From Tritrichomonas musculus (taxonomy: Eukaryota > Parabasalia > Tritrichomonadida > Tritrichomonadidae): a stretch of 64,000 nt of DNA. The stretch spans positions 930,001 through 994,000 of the forward strand of contig JAPFFF010000044.1 in NCBI GenBank assembly GCA_039105265.1. Direction: 5' to 3'. Shown piece by piece: positions 9,013-18,795 of this stretch. Made by a program: the position numbers and the translations under genes. The stretch's first letter is position 1; each line of letters opens with the position of its first letter. Below the pieces are notes generated by a model. It made no database searches. It saw nothing but the letters and a program-made list of their open reading frames with translations, and was not told the origin of the DNA.

Positions 9013-12000
9013 ATGAACAAGGACATTGAAGATGATTTTTTAGATGCTATTGGAGATGTCTATGCTGATACCAAATCACAGTTTCGTCGTGAATATAATC
9101 GACGTGCTAAACAATATAAAAAGAACGACAAGTTTAAAGAAGAAATGAGGAAGCTCATGATTCCTGCAGGACAAGGTATTGGTTTTGCAACAGACATCAA
9201 CCAAGATGAAGATAAGAGGTATGCGTTTACTGAAACACTTAGACAGATTTATAAAATGAAACATGCTGGAAGACCTATTGTAAAAGCAATAGCACTTGAT
9301 GGAACTCACAAGTACTTCACACTCAGTGATAAGCACAACATCGAAAGTACACTCGGACATATAACAGGAGAACTTGATTTAAGTGAAGACCAATCAGATA
9401 CAAATCCATACATCTCAAACATGTTCATTCCTGTTCTATATGAGGTACAATTTATTGACATGAATAAAACAAATGATGGTGTTCATTTTAGAACCAAGAT
9501 GCAAGATATGGATACTCATGAAATCTATGATGATGAAGTCGAAATTGATGAAGACTATCGAAATACACCAGAAGGAAGTTTTTTTCCATACATCAATCGT
9601 TCTCCAATAGACCTATCAGCATACCAAATCTTTCATGAAGTAAGGAAAGAGAACTACAGAGATAATTGTTTTGTATATGCTTGTATACAATCAGGTGTGT
9701 TCACTGATGATGAAATAGATGACTTACGATTTTTTGTTCAAACAAGAACCATACCTAATAACAAGATAATTGATGTTGCTCAAAAGTTCAAGTGCAATTT
9801 TAGCATCATTAGAGTTGTTGAACAACCTGATAAATACAAGTATGAAACAAGAATCAACACCAAAAAGAAAAAATGGTCTGTTGATTATAAAAGAGAAGTT
9901 AACCTGATATTGTTCAAAGACCATTATATGCTCAACAGGAAAATACCTTGTACATTATTCTACCTTCAACACCATGAAGAACTTGATAAAACATTTGCAA
10001 ATATGCCTTTTGAAAAAAGATGTATGATATATAAATTACATAGTAACAGAAAGACTGTCAAAGAATATAATCATGAAGGAACCAAACCAATAACCTTTTT
10101 CCAAAAGATGTTTGAACTACATCTATTCGAAGAAATAAAAGCATGTGAATTGGATATCATCAACACAACTGAATATGACCATGTGAAAGATTATACAAGT
10201 CTCGAATATAATGCAGAACAATGTACAAGACTCATTGATAATAACAAGAAGAAACAAAATACATGGTCAAGGATTTATTATAGCGACTTCGAAACAAACT
10301 CTACAGTCAGTCCACATATACCATATCTCAATTGTACTATCTTTCGAGATGGTGCCAACATACATAAAATATCTATTCAAGGTGAAGATTGTGGACAGAA
10401 GCTCTTGAATTATTTATGGAGTGGTTCATTAACATATTTTCACAACCTCAAGTATGATGCATGCTTTTTCATTAACACACCTGGATGGGATACACAGATA
10501 ACAGAAAGAAGTGGTACTGTACTTCAAATCATCATGACATTATTCGAAGAAGGTACAAGGAAAGTCAAAAAAAGATTAACATTCAGGAACTCATACAGTA
10601 TAATACCACAAGCATTAAGTAAATTTGCTACAATGTTCAACCTCAATGTTCACAAGGAAGTCATGGCATATAAGCTATATACACAAGAGAACATACAAAG
10701 AAGAATTGTTGATGCTACTGAGTTCCAACAGCAATACATCGATGAAAACCAAGACAAGTTATCGAAAGAACAACTTGATGCAAACTGCAAGCAGATTATC
10801 GAAAATGCAAAAATAGCCAAAACAGATAACTCTTCCGCAGTAGCAATACCTGACTTTGTCAAAGGGTTTGATAAATTCGAGGATGTATTAAAATGTTATG
10901 GTGTTCAAATATCGAAAGATACTCCATCATTAGACCCAGTTAAACCAGTACTTGGTAAATATATTATCAAGGGTGATTTAGAAGTAAATGGAAAAATAAT
11001 ATGTGATTCTATTCCAAGTGGAGGTACCTCACCTGTAGACTCTGATTTTACTATAGAAAATGGTATACCTGAATTTGTTATTACTAATAAGGATGTATAC
11101 TCTTTATCTAATACTATTAATGATGTTTCATACAACCTATTAGGCATCTTTGTACCCGATTTACAAAAACAAGCCTTTTTAAATTCTAATAAGCCTATCT
11201 TCAAGATAGTATTAAGAAAGAATGTAATATATGATGAGAGAGGTAGGTACATAAAAGAGTTCTATATAACATCCAGAAATGGTAAAATAGTTTGTCCAGT
11301 TATTACCTACGATAAAGAGAATGATTATTGTACCATCAATGATAACTCATCAACAGATGATAGGTATTATATAGCATTCGACAAAAGTCTACCTTTTCAC
11401 CCTTATACTTTATATTTAAATGGAGAACTAAGTATTATGAATGAATATGAACCGACGGCATTAAAAACAGATAAGGCAATAAAATGTTCTATAATTGAAG
11501 CTGAAAATGCATTAAAACTCCATAAAAGCGATGTTCACTACTTTTATAAACCATCTATCATCACAGAAGAAAAAATAGGAGAGGACGAATATTATAAGAT
11601 GGTATATGAAGTACCTGATAACTATGAAATACCTGATAAATTAAACTTTGTCTTCAAGGAACATTGTTTTGGCAATACATGGAACCTACAATGGAATACT
11701 GATAAAAGTCGTGAGAATAAGGGGTATTGGTCAGGAGATAATGCGAAAGGTCATCTTAATGGGAAAGTCATTAATAAATGGAATATTCGACCTACTAAGA
11801 AAGCCAATAGTTGTTATGGTTGTTGGATAACAGTCAAGCAAACAGACATCCATGAAGCATTAATTACTAATGAAGGAAACGGCTTAATGCATTCACTATT
11901 AAAGAACTACAAAAATGAATTTAAACTAGAAATGAAAGATGGAACTATTAAAGATGGTAGTGAATGGAATATGACATGTGCATATGAGAACCACCTAACT

Positions 12001-14304
12001 GATGGCTTATCAAACTCATTACATCCTGGTTATTATGGCACTGTTCTTCTATACATATCAATGGATAATACTGAAGGAATTAGAACTGATTTGGTTGAAA
12101 AGATATATTTAGATATATATGTAGGTGAGTCTTCTACAGCAACAAGGTTATCATTCAAACCTGATGGGTTCCATGCACAAAAGAATGGAGAGGTATTTGT
12201 TGATGTTATACCTGTTCTTGATACTATTGAGACAATTAGCTATGATTGGGGCTTTTGCTTAGATGTTGGTGAAACCAGAGACATAAAATTATATTTGAGG
12301 AAGGATTATACAGACCCGATTGATGAGATTAATTGGGATTCATCAACTAATGCATTTAAGTACATAATAGACCAACAGTTTTATGAAATAACACCAAATC
12401 CTAATGCAGTTACTACCTTATATACAGACTACAATATTACTAGTTCGAAGATTATAACAGCTGATAATATTACTACCATGAGGAGTGATTTAAATATGTT
12501 AACCAATAATTTTGATGTAGTTAGTTATGATGTTAAGGACATAACCTCGAAAGTAAATGTGTTAAATGCAGAAATGGGAGAGACTAAAAGGATTACTAAA
12601 CATTTACAAGAAGACATAGACCAGGTTAGAATAGTATCAAATGTAGCACTAGCATTTGGAGTTATAGGAACTGCAGGTAGTATAGCTAATGTTGGTCTTA
12701 CATTATTTCGAACAGGGTTCACATTTACAAAGGCTGGTATAGATGCTACTATTGAAGGTGTATCACAAGGTGAACAAGCTTTGTATCATCTAGGTGATGG
12801 AAGCAACCTACCTCCATTAAAAATAGGAAGGTCAATTACAACTGATTTAACACCTATTATTGATTGGTGTGATGCAGAAAAGGTAGTTGTTGAATATACT
12901 GATGAAACTGAAGACATTTCAAAGACGATAACAACATATCGAGATGCTATTGATTTATGCAACTACTTCAGGGAATCATTAAAACCTGCATTTAGGCTAT
13001 TAGCTGATAAAATAAATGAGGTTAATGAGGAAGTAGAAAATAATAACTATGTTGATAAGAATGATTTAGTAAGAGATGATACTATTGATATAGTAGGTAG
13101 TATTGTTAATAAGGAAGTACACCTTGAAGCTGAAGATGTTATTACAGATGGTACTATTAAGGCAAGGCTAATGGTTATGAAGGTTAGTGAGTTTAATGAC
13201 ATCGACTATGAGGAGTGTATAATAACTATTACTATTGCAGGTGGTACTATAAGTCAATATGAGGGCAGTGATTACTTCCCAACATGCACCTTAAATGGCA
13301 AGACAATAGTTATAGCCAACCCACAGCAAGTAAGAGTTACTGGTATAGCCATTAAAGAAAATAGTGCTGTTAGGAGAATGTCATTTGAGGTTAAGGATAT
13401 AGCATATACATGTGATATAGATGCACTTAACAACAAGGTAGACTCACTTGAAAAGATATCCCACGACAATAATGAATCAATAGCTACTATTATGAATGAA
13501 TACCCCACAGTTGATGAGGTTAATGATGTACTAAAGGAGTATGCATTAAAGAAAGATATACCTGAACCTGTTGATTTAATCAATTATGCTCTGAAAAGCG
13601 AAATTCCAGAAATAATTGATAAAAGAATTACTTTCAATCAAGAATTAGAATTAACTTATGATGAAGGTAATAATATTAATACTCTTTCGGTTCTTTATAC
13701 TAATGCAAGTCAATATTTAGAAAAATGGAAACAATATGGAATGTTATTTGATGGATATGATAAAACTGATGAAAATATTAAATATCAAGGAATATTCACT
13801 ATATCAAGTATTAATAATAATGATTATATTTTAAATAATGGTGTTCAAAATATAGCATTAACATTAGAAATGAGTTCAAGTTGTGGAGTTGTTTATGATT
13901 TTGATAACCGACATAGAATCAATGTAATAAGTTGCTATATTGCAAATGAGGATTATGATGAAACAAACTTAAACAGTGTTGTTAATCTTGCATTTCTCCA
14001 AGATAAATATGCTTTGAAAACAGATATCCCAGAACCAGTTGATTTATCAAATGATGAATTAAAAAGTGAGCTTGAGGAAGTAAAAACAAAAATAGATAAT
14101 ACATCTAAAGCTCATCAAGATTTAGCTATTCTAGTAGGTGAACATGTTGCTAGTATCGTAACAATAAATAGCAAAATATCAAATTTAGAGAGAGAGAATG
14201 CTACATTAAAAGATACTATAGCAGCAATGGAAGCTAGGTTAGTTGCATTAACGAATAGATTAACGCGAATTAAGTATACATTCAACGTACCAAATAGCTA
14301 CTAG
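9013..14304 (+). CDS. PolB N-terminal half fused in frame to a fibre-like protein (fossil chimera)
   Basis: About 1763 codons in one open frame but two unrelated parts. Residues 1 to about 630 match the other type A PolB (58813 onward): shared KYFTLSDKHNIESTLGHI, an OTU-like RDNCFVYACIQSG with later DHYMLN, exonuclease YYSDFETNS and YFHNLKYD. Past about 10.9 kb the polymerase family is replaced by a long fibre-like sequence: beta-rich stretches, coiled-coil segments, a hydrophobic Gly/Ala segment (near 12.65 kb) and repeated YALKxDIPEPVD linkers. Residues about 1535-1675 are nearly identical to part of the fibre protein at 24394-26928. The polymerase catalytic half is absent, so no polymerase activity is expected. 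The join looks like recombination between elements. The fibre part resembles phage-like tail or adhesion proteins by texture only. Confidence 0.75.
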   Translation: MNKDIEDDFLDAIGDVYADTKSQFRREYNRRAKQYKKNDKFKEEMRKLMIPAGQGIGFATDINQDEDKRYAFTETLRQIYKMKHAGRPIVKAIALDGTHKYFTLSDKHNIESTLGHITGELDLSEDQSDTNPYISNMFIPVLYEVQFIDMNKTNDGVHFRTKMQDMDTHEIYDDEVEIDEDYRNTPEGSFFPYINRSPIDLSAYQIFHEVRKENYRDNCFVYACIQSGVFTDDEIDDLRFFVQTRTIPNNKIIDVAQKFKCNFSIIRVVEQPDKYKYETRINTKKKKWSVDYKREVNLILFKDHYMLNRKIPCTLFYLQHHEELDKTFANMPFEKRCMIYKLHSNRKTVKEYNHEGTKPITFFQKMFELHLFEEIKACELDIINTTEYDHVKDYTSLEYNAEQCTRLIDNNKKKQNTWSRIYYSDFETNSTVSPHIPYLNCTIFRDGANIHKISIQGEDCGQKLLNYLWSGSLTYFHNLKYDACFFINTPGWDTQITERSGTVLQIIMTLFEEGTRKVKKRLTFRNSYSIIPQALSKFATMFNLNVHKEVMAYKLYTQENIQRRIVDATEFQQQYIDENQDKLSKEQLDANCKQIIENAKIAKTDNSSAVAIPDFVKGFDKFEDVLKCYGVQISKDTPSLDPVKPVLGKYIIKGDLEVNGKIICDSIPSGGTSPVDSDFTIENGIPEFVITNKDVYSLSNTINDVSYNLLGIFVPDLQKQAFLNSNKPIFKIVLRKNVIYDERGRYIKEFYITSRNGKIVCPVITYDKENDYCTINDNSSTDDRYYIAFDKSLPFHPYTLYLNGELSIMNEYEPTALKTDKAIKCSIIEAENALKLHKSDVHYFYKPSIITEEKIGEDEYYKMVYEVPDNYEIPDKLNFVFKEHCFGNTWNLQWNTDKSRENKGYWSGDNAKGHLNGKVINKWNIRPTKKANSCYGCWITVKQTDIHEALITNEGNGLMHSLLKNYKNEFKLEMKDGTIKDGSEWNMTCAYENHLTDGLSNSLHPGYYGTVLLYISMDNTEGIRTDLVEKIYLDIYVGESSTATRLSFKPDGFHAQKNGEVFVDVIPVLDTIETISYDWGFCLDVGETRDIKLYLRKDYTDPIDEINWDSSTNAFKYIIDQQFYEITPNPNAVTTLYTDYNITSSKIITADNITTMRSDLNMLTNNFDVVSYDVKDITSKVNVLNAEMGETKRITKHLQEDIDQVRIVSNVALAFGVIGTAGSIANVGLTLFRTGFTFTKAGIDATIEGVSQGEQALYHLGDGSNLPPLKIGRSITTDLTPIIDWCDAEKVVVEYTDETEDISKTITTYRDAIDLCNYFRESLKPAFRLLADKINEVNEEVENNNYVDKNDLVRDDTIDIVGSIVNKEVHLEAEDVITDGTIKARLMVMKVSEFNDIDYEECIITITIAGGTISQYEGSDYFPTCTLNGKTIVIANPQQVRVTGIAIKENSAVRRMSFEVKDIAYTCDIDALNNKVDSLEKISHDNNESIATIMNEYPTVDEVNDVLKEYALKKDIPEPVDLINYALKSEIPEIIDKRITFNQELELTYDEGNNINTLSVLYTNASQYLEKWKQYGMLFDGYDKTDENIKYQGIFTISSINNNDYILNNGVQNIALTLEMSSSCGVVYDFDNRHRINVISCYIANEDYDETNLNSVVNLAFLQDKYALKTDIPEPVDLSNDELKSELEEVKTKIDNTSKAHQDLAILVGEHVASIVTINSKISNLERENATLKDTIAAMEARLVALTNRLTRIKYTFNVPNSY

Positions 14305-14356
14305 CATTCGTTACCAATTCGAACAACCATTTGATGCATATGAGGCAACCCTCTAT

Positions 14357-14620
14357 TTGACTTATAATGAAAACAAAAATAATGTTGCCAGTGAAAAAGA
14401 AATTAAAATTAATATATCATTCAATGTTAAAAATTCACCTACGAGTGAATATCAATGTGAACCAATTAAGATTTGGTTAAATAATAATGAATTTCCATTA
14501 AGTAGTAGCAATTTAATGGTCAATCCAACAGCTAATTTCATATTGATTAATACGACATTCTTTACATCAAATGGTATCTTAGCTGAAGATAACACTAAGA
14601 ATGAAATACATTCATTATAA
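14357..14620 (+). pseudogene. Possible downstream remnant of the fibre module
   Basis: An 87-codon frame without its own ATG (KEIKINISFNVKNSPTSEYQ, then PIKIWLNNNEF), beta-strand-like, lying just after the fibre frame and ending two bases before the inverted repeat at 14.62 kb. It may be the tail of the fibre gene or a separate fragment. Broken fossil. Confidence 0.35.
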
Positions 14621-14623
14621 GGA

Positions 14624-14886
14624 GGTACCTGTGCCGTTTCAGTAGTAGTACTTCAAGAAACAACAAGTAGTGGGGACCCGAGGTAGTTGTTTAGGTCCCT
14701 AGTAGTAGTGGGGACCCGAGGTAGTTGTTTAGGTCCCTAGTAGTACTTCAAGAAACAACAAGTTGAAGAAAATTTTTTTTTTTTTTTTTTTTCATTTTTA
14801 TTTTTTTATTTTTATCACGAGTTCGTGTTGACGTGTGGGCTTAAGCGTAGCGTGGCCCCCGCGGAAACCGACTCGTATATACTACT
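14624..14886. repeat. Left inverted repeat bounding the 27.7-kb type B block
   Basis: The outer 18 bp (14624-14641, GGTACCTGTGCCGTTTCA) are an exact reverse complement of 42331-42348. The inner part (14816-14886) matches 42165-42226 in inverted orientation: CAACACGAACT, CGGTTTCCGCGGGG, AGTATATAC. Between them are two copies of a 33-bp G/C-rich unit (14668-14700 and 14706-14738) containing GGGACC...GGTCCC, and a poly-T tract. CACGAGTTCGTG (14816-14827) is itself a hairpin. This looks like element termini, but no flanking duplication was identified. Confidence 0.7.
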
Positions 14887-15410
14887 TTTGTTTGCTTCAG
14901 ATTTAGAAACAAAATTAATATAAACATTGCCTGCTGGATGCTTTGATGAAGGTATTCCACTTGGATGTTCTTTAAGATAATGTTTATTGCAAATTACTTT
15001 ATTATCATCTGTCTTTTCAATTCCGAGCTCTGCAAACTCTTCATCAGTATAGCACAACATAAATGTAAATGTTTCAAGTGATTCATTAACAGGAATATTT
15101 GTTGAAGTTGGTATGTGTGAATTGATGTTTGAGATGTCCTCGTGATTTGATTTCCTTTAGTCTGTTTAATTCTTCCATCGATATTGAATCATTATCTTCA
15201 AGAAATACTTTTGCTTCAGCAACTGTGTAAGGGTCTAATACTGCCCAAACAAGACCAGCGGGACTGACTTGAAAACGAATTGATAAATCACCAATGATTC
15301 CATTAGGGAATAAATCAAATGCTTGTAATGCGAGTAAATCATCAAAAGGAACATTCAAATCAAATTCGACTTCACTTCTTCCAGTGTTCTTAAATGAATT
15401 CAAGTTAACA
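14887..15410 (-). pseudogene. Major capsid protein, downstream part, type B locus 1 (fossil)
   Basis: Shares with the capsid gene at 34606-36687 the segment NVPFDDLLALQAFDLFPNG, IRFQVSPAGLVWA and a later YTDEEFAELG-type segment (YTAEEFAKLD in the other). The major capsid protein of Polintons is a double jelly-roll protein forming an icosahedral shell. This locus is interrupted by the pogo-like transposon at 15413-17354, is missing most of its 3' end, which stops at the inverted repeat, and is broken about two further times. The upstream part is at 17357-17881. Confidence 0.75.
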
Positions 15411-15412
15411 TA

Positions 15413-15466
15413 AAGTCGGTCCAAAAAAGTGTAATTTTCCCGAAAATGTGTAAACTTTCGTACGTT
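15413..15466 (+). repeat. Left TIR of pogo-like transposon
   Basis: Begins AAGTCGGTCC and ends near TTTCGTACGTT. Pairs with 17301-17354, one mismatch. Confidence 0.93.
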
Positions 15467-15812
15467 TATTTTTTTAGAGAAAACCATTTTTATATATCTA
15501 TTGAATCATATAATGAACATGAATATAATTAAACTAAAAAAATAATAATTACAGATAAAATATTTTCTAAATAATATGATTTTTCATTTGAGACCTAATG
15601 GTTCCTAAAATTAGATATTATTATCATGAAGAAAAAAAACTATAAAAAATGGTTTTAATCCTGAGAAAAGATTATTAATGAGTCATAAAATATTTTTAGA
15701 GGAAATTTGAGTCAGAATAAAAAAATTAAAAAATGATATCTTTTTAATCAAATTCAAAAAATTAAAATTTTAATTTAAATGAAATTATTTTTATTTTTAT
15801 TTCTTTAATATT

Positions 15813-17275
15813 TTATGAATCATCGTCGGTTTCTTCTTGTTCATTTGAAGAACGTTTTTTTCCACATAATGGACAGCATCCAGATTTGACTCGCTCCAAT
15901 TGAATTTCATTCATTAAGCCACTTGGAGCTTTGTCGATCTTTTTACCACGAGCCCTTTCATTTATTTGATTGGGCTCATGTTCAATTAATGTTTCGTTTT
16001 GTAAGACGCAGCTCTCAATAACTCTCACTTTTATTACAATTCCATCTTTAATTATTGGAAAAATTCCTGAATGTTCCCAACTTCTCAATATAGTTTGTTC
16101 ATTATCTGTCATTTGAATCACAGTGTATATTTTCTGAAGTTTGGTGGTTATTTTTGACTTATTTGGCCAATTTGGAACAGTTGAATATTTCGATTTCATT
16201 GAACGAAAAACACCTTGATCTAAAGGTTGAACAAGATGAGATGAATGCGGCTGAATCATAACAATTTTGATATTTCTTTCTGCGCATTCAGCAAATAAAA
16301 TCTCTGATATATGAGCTTTCAAACCATCATATATTATTACAGCTGGATCATCAGCTTTTCCAATTTCTTTGCGAACTTTTTCAACATATTCAAAAATTGA
16401 ATTTTGAAAAAAGTTCTCAAAAACGCTTCTTGTCATAAATCCTCTGGGCGTAGAATAAACTTTCATTTTGTTATAATAAGGACATGTGCAACCATCTGGA
16501 TTTTCTATTCCTCTTGTAATTAATGCACATGGTGGTAAAACTTTTCCAGACGCAGTTATTCCAACTAAAGCACTAATGTGATGTGAGGTTTCTTCGTATT
16601 GATATCGAAGTTTTCCTTGGAAACTTTTTGATACAATGAATTTTTTACTTTTCATTCTACCACTTTTTGACCCACCGAAACCTGTCTCATCTAAATTAAT
16701 GATTAAATTTGGATTAATTGTCTCAATATTAATTTTTCTTAAATTATTAAAATATAACTCTATATCACTTTTTTCGAGAAGACCTCGTTCAAAATCTGAA
16801 GGCTGAACAACTCTAATTTCAAAATCAGGTGCTATCCTGTTGAGTAATTGATCAAAATAATTTTTGGAGAAAGATCCATCAAATTTTTGTTTTTCCAAAT
16901 GGTATACACATTTTTGCTTAAATTCTCTTTTTGTTGGAAAATCATTGTTGCTTGCACGTAATTCTAACCATTCTCTAATTTTTTTTTCTTCTTCTGTAAG
17001 TAGTTTTGTTGGACGACCTATATTAGAACTGTCGGAATTACGATAACCATTTTTTATTAAGGAAAACAAAGATTTTCTACATCTGTAAGTTTTTCCAAAT
17101 ATTGATTCAAATCACTTTTTAAGACATATCTAATTTTATCTGATAATCTTGTAAATTGATCAAGTGGCAAATTTGATGCCAAATTTATTGCTTCGTCTTT
17201 GATATCGATTGGTAAAACATCAAAATTAAAATGCGATTGGAGTTGCTTCTCTAGTTTTTTCCTAGATTTCATCAA
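15813..17275 (-). pseudogene. DDE_1-type (pogo/Tigger-like) transposase with a frameshift
   Basis: Two overlapping frames: 17057-17275 (72 codons, ATG start, helical Lys-rich N-terminus) and 15813-17069 (418 codons, no ATG at its beginning), shifted in the CTTTGTTTTCC stretch near 17060. The long frame has GRPTKLLTEEEKKIREWLE (CENP-B/pogo-like helix-turn-helix), then the catalytic core: D127 in INLDETGFGG, D248 in IIYDGLKAH, and D284 in VQPLDQGVF, with 35 residues between the last two. A C-terminal CCPLCGKK could bind zinc. The enzyme cuts and pastes the transposon at TA. Total near 490 codons, usual for pogo-like enzymes. The frameshift suggests it is inactive unless the shift is programmed, for which I see no known signal. 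Confidence 0.85.
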
Positions 17276-17300
17276 AAAAATGAAAAAGTTAACGGATTTT

Positions 17301-17354
17301 AACGTACGAAAGTTTACACATTTTCGGGAAATTTACACTTTTTTGGACCGACTT
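17301..17354 (-). repeat. Right TIR of pogo-like transposon
   Basis: Reverse complement of 15413-15466 with one mismatch. Confidence 0.93.
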
Positions 17355-17356
17355 TA

Positions 17357-17881
17357 AGCTCCAGCATGTGTCTGTGAATAGTTGCTAATATTTTCCCACA
17401 ATGAATGAACGAATCTGCGACGTTTCTTCTCGGCTTCTGGTTTAACAGAAGAATATAAGAAGCCTTCGCGAATGCATTCATTCTGTTGATATCCGACATT
17501 GACATTATTATGGAGAATCTCTAAACGGTCAAAAAACTGGTTTGATGATTTGAAACCGACAAACAGTTTGTACAAGTTGTTGGGGTCATTGATTTCGTTT
17601 AATTTACTCATATCTGTATTCAATGATAAATCTAATTTAACGTGAAATGTTAAGAAACCTTTATCAATATCGCTGACGAAGTGGTCAGGATGTGTTAAAC
17701 TGATTTGCGAATACTGTCCTTGATGAAATGGAGCTGGTTGGTCATGACAGTCAACAGTTCTAAATGAAAATGAACGTGTACCGTCATTGACATTAATCAT
17801 GTTGCGCATCTCTTCAAATGCATGAAGAACGTTTCCTGTTTCAGTGCGAAGATTATGGGCTCTCTCGTTTCGATATAACAT
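17357..17881 (-). pseudogene. Major capsid protein, upstream part, type B locus 1 (fossil)
   Basis: About 175 codons from the ATG at 17881, very like 36259-36687: MLYRNERAHN start, FSFRTVDCHDQPAPFHQGQY, LTHPDHFVSDIDKGFLTFHV, FFDRLEILHNNVNVGYQQN. This is the first jelly-roll region of the capsid protein. The transposon lies directly after it. It is divergent from the small basic gene at 17931 with 49 bp between, the same arrangement as at locus 2. Protein identity to locus 2 is high, so the two loci are recent relatives or were homogenised. Confidence 0.82.
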
Positions 17882-17907
17882 TTATAATTGAATAAAAAGG
17901 AAATAAA

Positions 17908-17915
17908 TCACTTTT
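17908..17915 (+). promoter_or_regulatory. Initiator TCACTTTT
   Basis: TCACTTTT, 16-23 bases before the ATG at 17931, in the 49-bp divergent interval with the capsid gene. Confidence 0.4.
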
Positions 17916-17930
17916 ATCATCAATTAAATT

Positions 17931-18185
17931 ATGGGTGTCTGTATATTCAACAAAATCAAGAACGCATTTAAATCAATTGGCGGTAAAGTTAAATCATTCG
18001 CTCAGAAAGCAGTTAAAGCAATTCCAAAAGTTGTTGCTGTTGGAAAGCAAATCATGGAAAGAGTCAAACCAATTACACAATTCATTCCAGGTGTTGGTCA
18101 AGTAGTTGACGCAATTGATACAGGTTTAAATGCTGTCGACAAAGTAGGTAAATTTGGTAAATCAATATTGAATGAAGTTAAATGA
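17931..18185 (+). CDS. Small basic amphipathic protein beside capsid gene (locus 1)
   Basis: An 84-aa, Lys-rich protein: IFNKIKNAFKSIGGKVKSF amphipathic helix at the N-terminus, then hydrophobic Val/Pro/Gly-rich middle and a helical C-terminus (AIDTGLNAVDKVGKFGKS). Its close relative at 36739-36993 also faces a capsid gene. Small amphipathic proteins next to capsid genes in adenoviruses (pVI) and in some Polintons help membrane penetration or DNA packing; a similar role is inferred from position and composition only. Confidence 0.75.
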   Translation: MGVCIFNKIKNAFKSIGGKVKSFAQKAVKAIPKVVAVGKQIMERVKPITQFIPGVGQVVDAIDTGLNAVDKVGKFGKSILNEVK

Positions 18186-18221
18186 AAAACAATGAAAAAT
18201 AATGATTTAATATGAATATAA

Positions 18222-18536
18222 ATGAATGATAACATTAATGAACTTAAAGTAATAAACGCAAACATTGATGAACCAAAAGTGTTTAAATCAATTGAAGAGT
18301 TCAATTTGTTCTATCAAAAGAATATCGAGCAAATGAAAACACAAACGACAAACTATTTGAACAAGATTTATAAAATCACTAAACGAAATTGTACAGACGG
18401 TAAAAGACTTAACGGCGACATTTATTTGAAGAAAGTTGGGAACACAATCACTAAAACACTTGAAAACGATAACATCAAAGCTGATATATCACTAATGAAG
18501 GAATCATTGAATGAATTCACTGAGCAAAGTAGTGTA
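18222..18536 (+). pseudogene. IEEFNLFYQK family protein, shortened copy (fossil)
   Basis: Shares KSIEEFNLFYQK, TTNYLNKIYKI, KKNC-type and GDIYLKKV segments with the 148-aa protein at 37053-37499, same order and strand after the small basic gene. Family resemblance ends near 18536, where GTAGTATGTGC begins unrelated sequence. Function unknown; the family is predicted helical with a short beta insert. Confidence 0.65.
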
Positions 18537-18795
18537 GTATGTGCGTATTGGGGGTCAGATAATAAATCACATCTGGCGGCCTACTCCATGTTAGTCGCTC
18601 AAGGGTTTCATGCGATTTTCCTTATTTTTAACCCCATTTTCAGAACTCTAGGATTTCTAGCTCATTGTCTACAACACTGTGAACCCCAACTATGAAACTC
18701 AAGGATTTGTAGCACTTTTTGGAATCAAATAATTTCAGCCCCAGAATCACCAAAGAGCAAATCAAATATTTTTTTAATTTTTTATTTCCACCCAA
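18537..18795. other. Unrelated filler plus transplanted leader before PolB
   Basis: 18537-18713 is sequence of higher GC than its surroundings (TGGGGGTCAG, CATCTGGCGGCC) with no recognised gene. From 18714 to 18795 it is an inverted near-copy of 40622-40704, the leader and initiator region of the gene starting at 40621. Its equivalent initiator has TCCAC in place of TCAC. Confidence 0.6.

Larger units (their letters stand above)
15413..17354. mobile_element. Pogo-like (Tc1/mariner superfamily) DNA transposon, 1942 bp
   Basis: Terminal inverted repeats of about 54 bp with one mismatch (AAGTCGGTCCAAAAAAGTGT at the left; its complement at the right), flanked by a TA target duplication (15411-15412 and 17355-17356). 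It lies inside the capsid gene of type B locus 1. Comparison with the uninterrupted second capsid locus (AACATAAGC...) shows the empty site and confirms the ends. It carries a DDE transposase on the minus strand with one frameshift. Because the repeats are nearly perfect, insertion is recent. Confidence 0.95.
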
